From Tetraselmis striata (lineage: Eukaryota; Chlorophyta; Chlorodendrophyceae; Chlorodendrales; Chlorodendraceae), in assembly GCA_006384855.1 (NCBI GenBank), contig VCJN01000948.1, positions 57,536 through 121,535 on the forward strand: 64,000 bases of DNA, in the 5' to 3' direction. Position 1 is the stretch's first letter; each line of letters opens with the position of its first letter. A model generated the notes under the pieces. That model was given only the letters and a program-made list of their open reading frames with translations. It was not told the origin of the DNA and did not search any database. The position numbers were made by a program, and so were the translations under genes. This document shows positions 60,480-64,000 of this stretch, piece by piece.

Positions 60480-62128
60480 CAACATGCCCAAGCTCCAAGT
60501 CCCGCGCAGGCTACCGCACGCGGCGCTGAGCGTGTTGGCATCAGACGGCCCATCTCCCGGACTGCCGTCATGAGTTGGGGGGGGGGGGGGGGGGGGGGGG
60601 ATGCCGCAGCCATCTCGACCTCTTCATTCTCCTTCAACAGCCGGATCGAGCTGCAACCGGAAAACGTGGGCGCCGACGCTGCAGTGCAGCCGGAGCAGCA
60701 GAACGATGGGGCGAGCGCAGCTGATCTGCCGGAGCTTGTAGCCGACTCAGATGACGAGGAGGACTACGTGCCCTATGTGGAGGAGGACCTGCCCGACCAT
60801 GTCGCCAACGTCATTGCGTCATGCTTCACCCTGCGCGCCAGCCCCATGGGCGACGACCGTGATAGCGATGTGGAGCTGCCGGACCTGATGGTGGAGAGCT
60901 CAAGCGACGATAACGATGTGCATGAGGAGCACACCGTCGTGACACAGACGGAGCCGGAGGTCGAGGCAGCGCTTGATGGCGAACCACTGGCCGCGGGCGC
61001 ATGTTACGCCATGGGCATGGAGGACCCCGGCGCCGACAATCTGCAGGAAACGGACTGCTCATCAGGTGATGCCGGGCTTCAGAACGGCATTGCAATGCCA
61101 TTGAGGGAACATGAGAACGAGATACCGGACTGTAGTGAACCCCGGAGGCAGCGTCAAGCTGCCGGACGGCTGCACATGAGTGGCCTCACACAGGAGCGTT
61201 TGGGGCTCGTGCGCGCCGTGCCGCATTCGACGCCGGAGCTGACCTACATCATCGACCTCGACCGGACCAGGGGCAAGGAGGGACGTGCCAAGCAAGGGCC
61301 CTTCTTGTTCTCTTGCATGTTGTCGGTGTTGTTCACCAACCTCCTCGACGGGTACCACTATGAGCTGATACATATCGTGGATCGTGTGATCCGGAGCGCG
61401 GCTCATCGGCGGCGCCTGCTGCAACAGCTCGCGTGTCCATCGATGACACGCCCTGACAGGGATGCTCAGCGCGTAGCTCGTCCAGCTCCGGCAGGTGCCT
61501 CAGGATGTCTGGTGTTGTGATGTGCTCCAAGCCATGCTCCAACTCGTCGCTAAGAGCAAAGCAATTCTCGAACGCATTGCGATGAAGTTGCATGGGCCAC
61601 CGCCGATACATCCACTCGAGCAACGCCTACACGCCCATGCACAATGTTGGGGGGGCTCAACGTTGCCGGACGGCGCATGATTTACGCGCCCAAGTCAGTC
61701 AGCACGCCCAACACGCGGACGCAACACCTCGGAGTGGGGGGCGCCCGGCTCAAGAATGGTGGAGGTTGTCGATCGGCATCGACCCGCCGCAATACCGTCC
61801 GTCATCAGCCGTCATGCGTGACGAGGCGTGTCTTCTCGACAGAGACTATGCTAACTTCTACACCCGGCAGGAGCTAGGCTTGACTGAGGAGGAGATGGTG
61901 ATTGCCATCCGGATTGTTTGTGCGCCGACATTGGTGTCGGTCATGAACGGTGTGCTGTCGCCTATGCGTATGAGCGCAGACATCAACATATGTTGCAAGC
62001 TTTTGTGCAGCGACGATTAAGGAGGACGCCCTTGCTGGCGCAACAGTAGAAGATCATTTGGTCAACGCGCATGAGCTGCACGCCGCAAAACACGAGCTCC
62101 GCCGCTCACACTGTGAGATTCAGATGTG
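60480..62128 (+). pseudogene. downstream part of the retroelement, acidic and broken
   Basis: A frame open to 61520 includes a G-run at 60577-60600 encoding Gly, then a long acidic region (VADSDDEEDYVPYVEEDLPD). RLHMSGLTQERLGLVRAVPH and PELTYIIDLDRTRGKEGRAK follow. Further coding-like pieces appear in other frames at about 61810-62020 (RDYANFYTRQELGLTEEEMV) and about 61990-62128, ending HELRRSHCEIQM and a stop. No polymerase motif is recognised. Frame changes indicate decay or introns. Confidence 0.35.
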
Positions 62129-62808
62129 ACATACAGGTGACGAAGCACTACTACTAGCGACTATTATTTATCCGTGAAGGCTGCTGCTGGTGGCGGCACG
62201 TCCATCCAGTTACGTGCGAGTACATCCGGCGTTATTGCCGGCGGGCGATAAATCCTTTTTGTCATCATTCTGGTAGTCGTACCAGCCCGGTGAAGCGTAC
62301 ATGGCACTGACGTACAAGGTACAAGGTTGTCCGTGTAGTACCGGGTAGTACGCGATATATTTATTACGCCGGTACCGGGTATCTAGTACGAACCCTAGTC
62401 GTCCTGTGGATAACTACGACTATTAGTACATGGGAGCGCAAATCGCAGCCGTACGTACTTGGTAACACTGGGGAATTTGTAGTACTAGTACTGCTGATCG
62501 GGCCTGCCAGCCGTCCGATCAAAGGTCATCAGATGGGCGGTTTGGCTGCCATGTTTTGCCAAAGAGTGCTCACGTTACATAAATATTCGCGAGGGGGAGG
62601 GCGGGGGCAGGCAGCGGTTTGCCGAAGAATGTTTGAATTACAATATTCGCGACAGCTGCCATCGGGGGATGTGGCCCGGGGGGGGGGGGGGGGGGGGGGG
62701 GGTGCGGGGGCGGGGGGACCACGCCCGCCCCGCCCCCCCCCGCCCCCCCTCGCCGCCAGCCGCTCCCGCCTGGTGGGGGGGGGGGGGGGTGAGGGGAGGG
62801 GGGGGAAG
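62129..62808. other. spacer with GTAC-rich short repeats and G-runs
   Basis: Repeated GGTACC/TAGTAC motifs at about 62280-62500, then G-runs at about 62680-62701 and 62774-62790. No gene is supported. Confidence 0.4.
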
Positions 62809-63036
62809 CTACTGCTTGTTCTTGTTCTTGCGTGCCCGCGGGACCCTCCGCTTCGACGATCTCGCTGCCTCCGCCTCCGCCTCCGCCTCCGCCTCCGCCT
62901 GCGCCTCCGACTCCGCCTCCGACTCCGCGACCGTCAGTTTCTTACCTCGGCGTTTCTTCACTGGCCTCTTCCGCTTCTTGTCATCCGTCAGTGTCTTCAC
63001 CACCCCGGGAGGCTGTGCCGTCGACGACGCCGCCAT
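62809..63036 (-). CDS. small lysine-rich protein or exon with Ala-Glu repeats
   Basis: From ATG at 63036 the minus strand encodes 75 residues. They are a Thr/Val/Pro start, a basic cluster DDKKRKRPVKKRRGKK like a nuclear localisation signal, an (AE)n/(SE)n repeat from a GCCTCC microsatellite (about 62870-62930), and a basic tail ARKNKNKQ. Another coding-like minus stretch lies at about 63205-63101 (AVKAHLNAKASTVPAAQLVV), and another at about 63355-63250 (GIEEDEKDMRKRVTRWARNK). They may be exons of one nuclear protein. No family was recognised. Confidence 0.3.
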   Translation of the reverse strand: MAASSTAQPPGVVKTLTDDKKRKRPVKKRRGKKLTVAESEAESEAQAEAEAEAEAEAARSSKRRVPRARKNKNKQ

Positions 63037-64000
63037 GAGCTTCCTTACCTTCGCGTCGGGACGCCCCCTGTGCCCAGACACCCACAACAAGCCACAATCG
63101 TTTCGCCTTTAAGCGGCTGAGGATGCGGCCTCCTCGGCCACCACGAGTTGCGCCGCTGGCACTGTGGAAGCCTTGGCGTTGAGGTGGGCCTTAACGGCGC
63201 TCCCGGACGAACCTGCGCGCGGCACAAGTTAGCCACGAGTGGGTGCGTGCTAATGTGGAGGATGGAGTGTTTTGTTGCGCGCCCACCTTGTCACGCGTTT
63301 CCTCATGTCTTTCTCGTCCTCCTCGATGCCGGCGGCGCGGACACGCGAGACAACAAGGCTCGCCGCCCACTTTTGCCCGGGGGGGCGAGGTCGGCCATGG
63401 CGCTGTGAGCGGTGAAGGGGGGGGGGGGGGGCGGGGGGGGGGGGGGGCGGCCGAGGTGGAGAAACTAACACCCAGTCGACGACCGCCTTCCGCAGCAGTC
63501 AACGACACATCGGAGGCGAGGAGCAGCGCGCCACTACTATTTATATGCACGTATTGTCAAGAGCTAGTCGGTGCGGCATTGTGTCGGTGTAATTTCGCAA
63601 TGTTTATTGTTGAAGTAGCACGGCGTAATGGATACGGCGAGTGAATCCGGGATAATGTGTGCGACGAATGTGCGCGCGCAGCGGTGTGCGGCGGTGTGCG
63701 GCGGTGTGCACCGATGTTAATTTAGTGTGAATATTATATCGGCCGTGGACGATCAGGTCTGGCAGCACCGCCCGTGCTTGTAAATAAGCGACAATGGATC
63801 TAGTCTCCCGCTAAGTCTGTGCACCGCCAGTGCACTCCGCAAGCCTCGCCTCCATCCGCGTCGGAACCCGGTAGTAAGTGTTAGTTGTGTGTGCGCACAT
63901 CGTGACAACATTACACGGCGGCAATTGCAATTATTAGCGGTGGATAATGTGAAGGCGTTTTCGAAATCGACAAAGAATGAGGCGGTGCTGGCGGAGTGCA
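63037..64000. other. right end of the window, gene uncertain
   Basis: Contains the possible minus-strand exons noted for the lysine-rich protein, G-runs at about 63418-63447, and a 10-base tandem repeat (GCGGTGTGCG, three copies) at about 63684-63711. From 63650 to the end no gene is seen. Confidence 0.35.
63684..63711 (+). repeat. 10-base tandem repeat
   Basis: Nearly three perfect copies of GCGGTGTGCG. Confidence 0.9.

Noticed and set aside
1-64000. CRISPR arrays, bacterial operons, rRNA genes
   Set aside because: No spaced identical repeats, no Shine-Dalgarno-led gene strings and no rRNA sequence were seen; the genes are split by spliceosomal introns.

Overview
This is nuclear DNA from a photosynthetic eukaryote, most likely a green alga (Chlorophyta or close kin). 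The genes are GC-rich, split by GT-AG introns, and separated by long, more AT-rich, repeat-filled spacers. Four things support the green-lineage guess. The fatty-acid desaturase is of the plant ADS type. The DEAD-box helicase has a transit-peptide-like N terminus. TGTAA, the green-algal polyadenylation signal, lies 3' of several genes. EsV-1-7-like repeats are known from some green algae. The species cannot be read from the sequence. No rRNA, tRNA or CRISPR was recognised.

Five split gene models close in frame across every junction. (1) Minus strand, 325-6234: a 752-residue secretory-pathway protein of the N,N-dimethylformamidase large-subunit-like family, ending in KHEL. (2) Plus, 18531-20046: a 353-residue sulfotransferase-like protein with a signal peptide and hydrophobic tail. 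(3) Minus, 24425-28164: a 635-residue protein with an acidic N terminus and twelve 40-residue cysteine repeats of EsV-1-7 type. (4) Plus, 30515-34472: IMP dehydrogenase, 521 residues, 11 exons. (5) Minus, 39297-45221: a plastid-type DEAD-box RNA helicase, 599 residues, 10 exons. A sixth gene, an acyl-lipid delta-9 desaturase (plus, 48789-50739), is complete apart from an uncertain last splice. An intronless, frameshifted relative of the sulfotransferase gene lies at 51898-52909 (minus).

The rest is repeat-rich. About 6.3-18.2 kb is gene-poor and holds decayed open frames, a pair of 230-bp direct repeats, tandem repeats and hairpins. A 574-bp element with 30-bp terminal inverted repeats lies at 46637-47210. 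Two dispersed repeats link the left and right parts of the window. A decayed gag-protease retroelement occupies about 57.4-62.1 kb, with no reverse transcriptase recognised. A lysine-rich small open frame lies near 62.8-63.0 kb.

The genes do not form one pathway; they look like ordinary neighbours on a chromosome. The shared oddity is homopolymer tracts: most introns carry runs of about 10-30 C on the sense strand, often starting a few bases after the 5' splice site. The most interesting items are the bacterial-type amidohydrolase-like protein with an ER-retention-like tail, the all-cysteine EsV-1-7 variant, and the splice-site-adjacent poly-C tracts.
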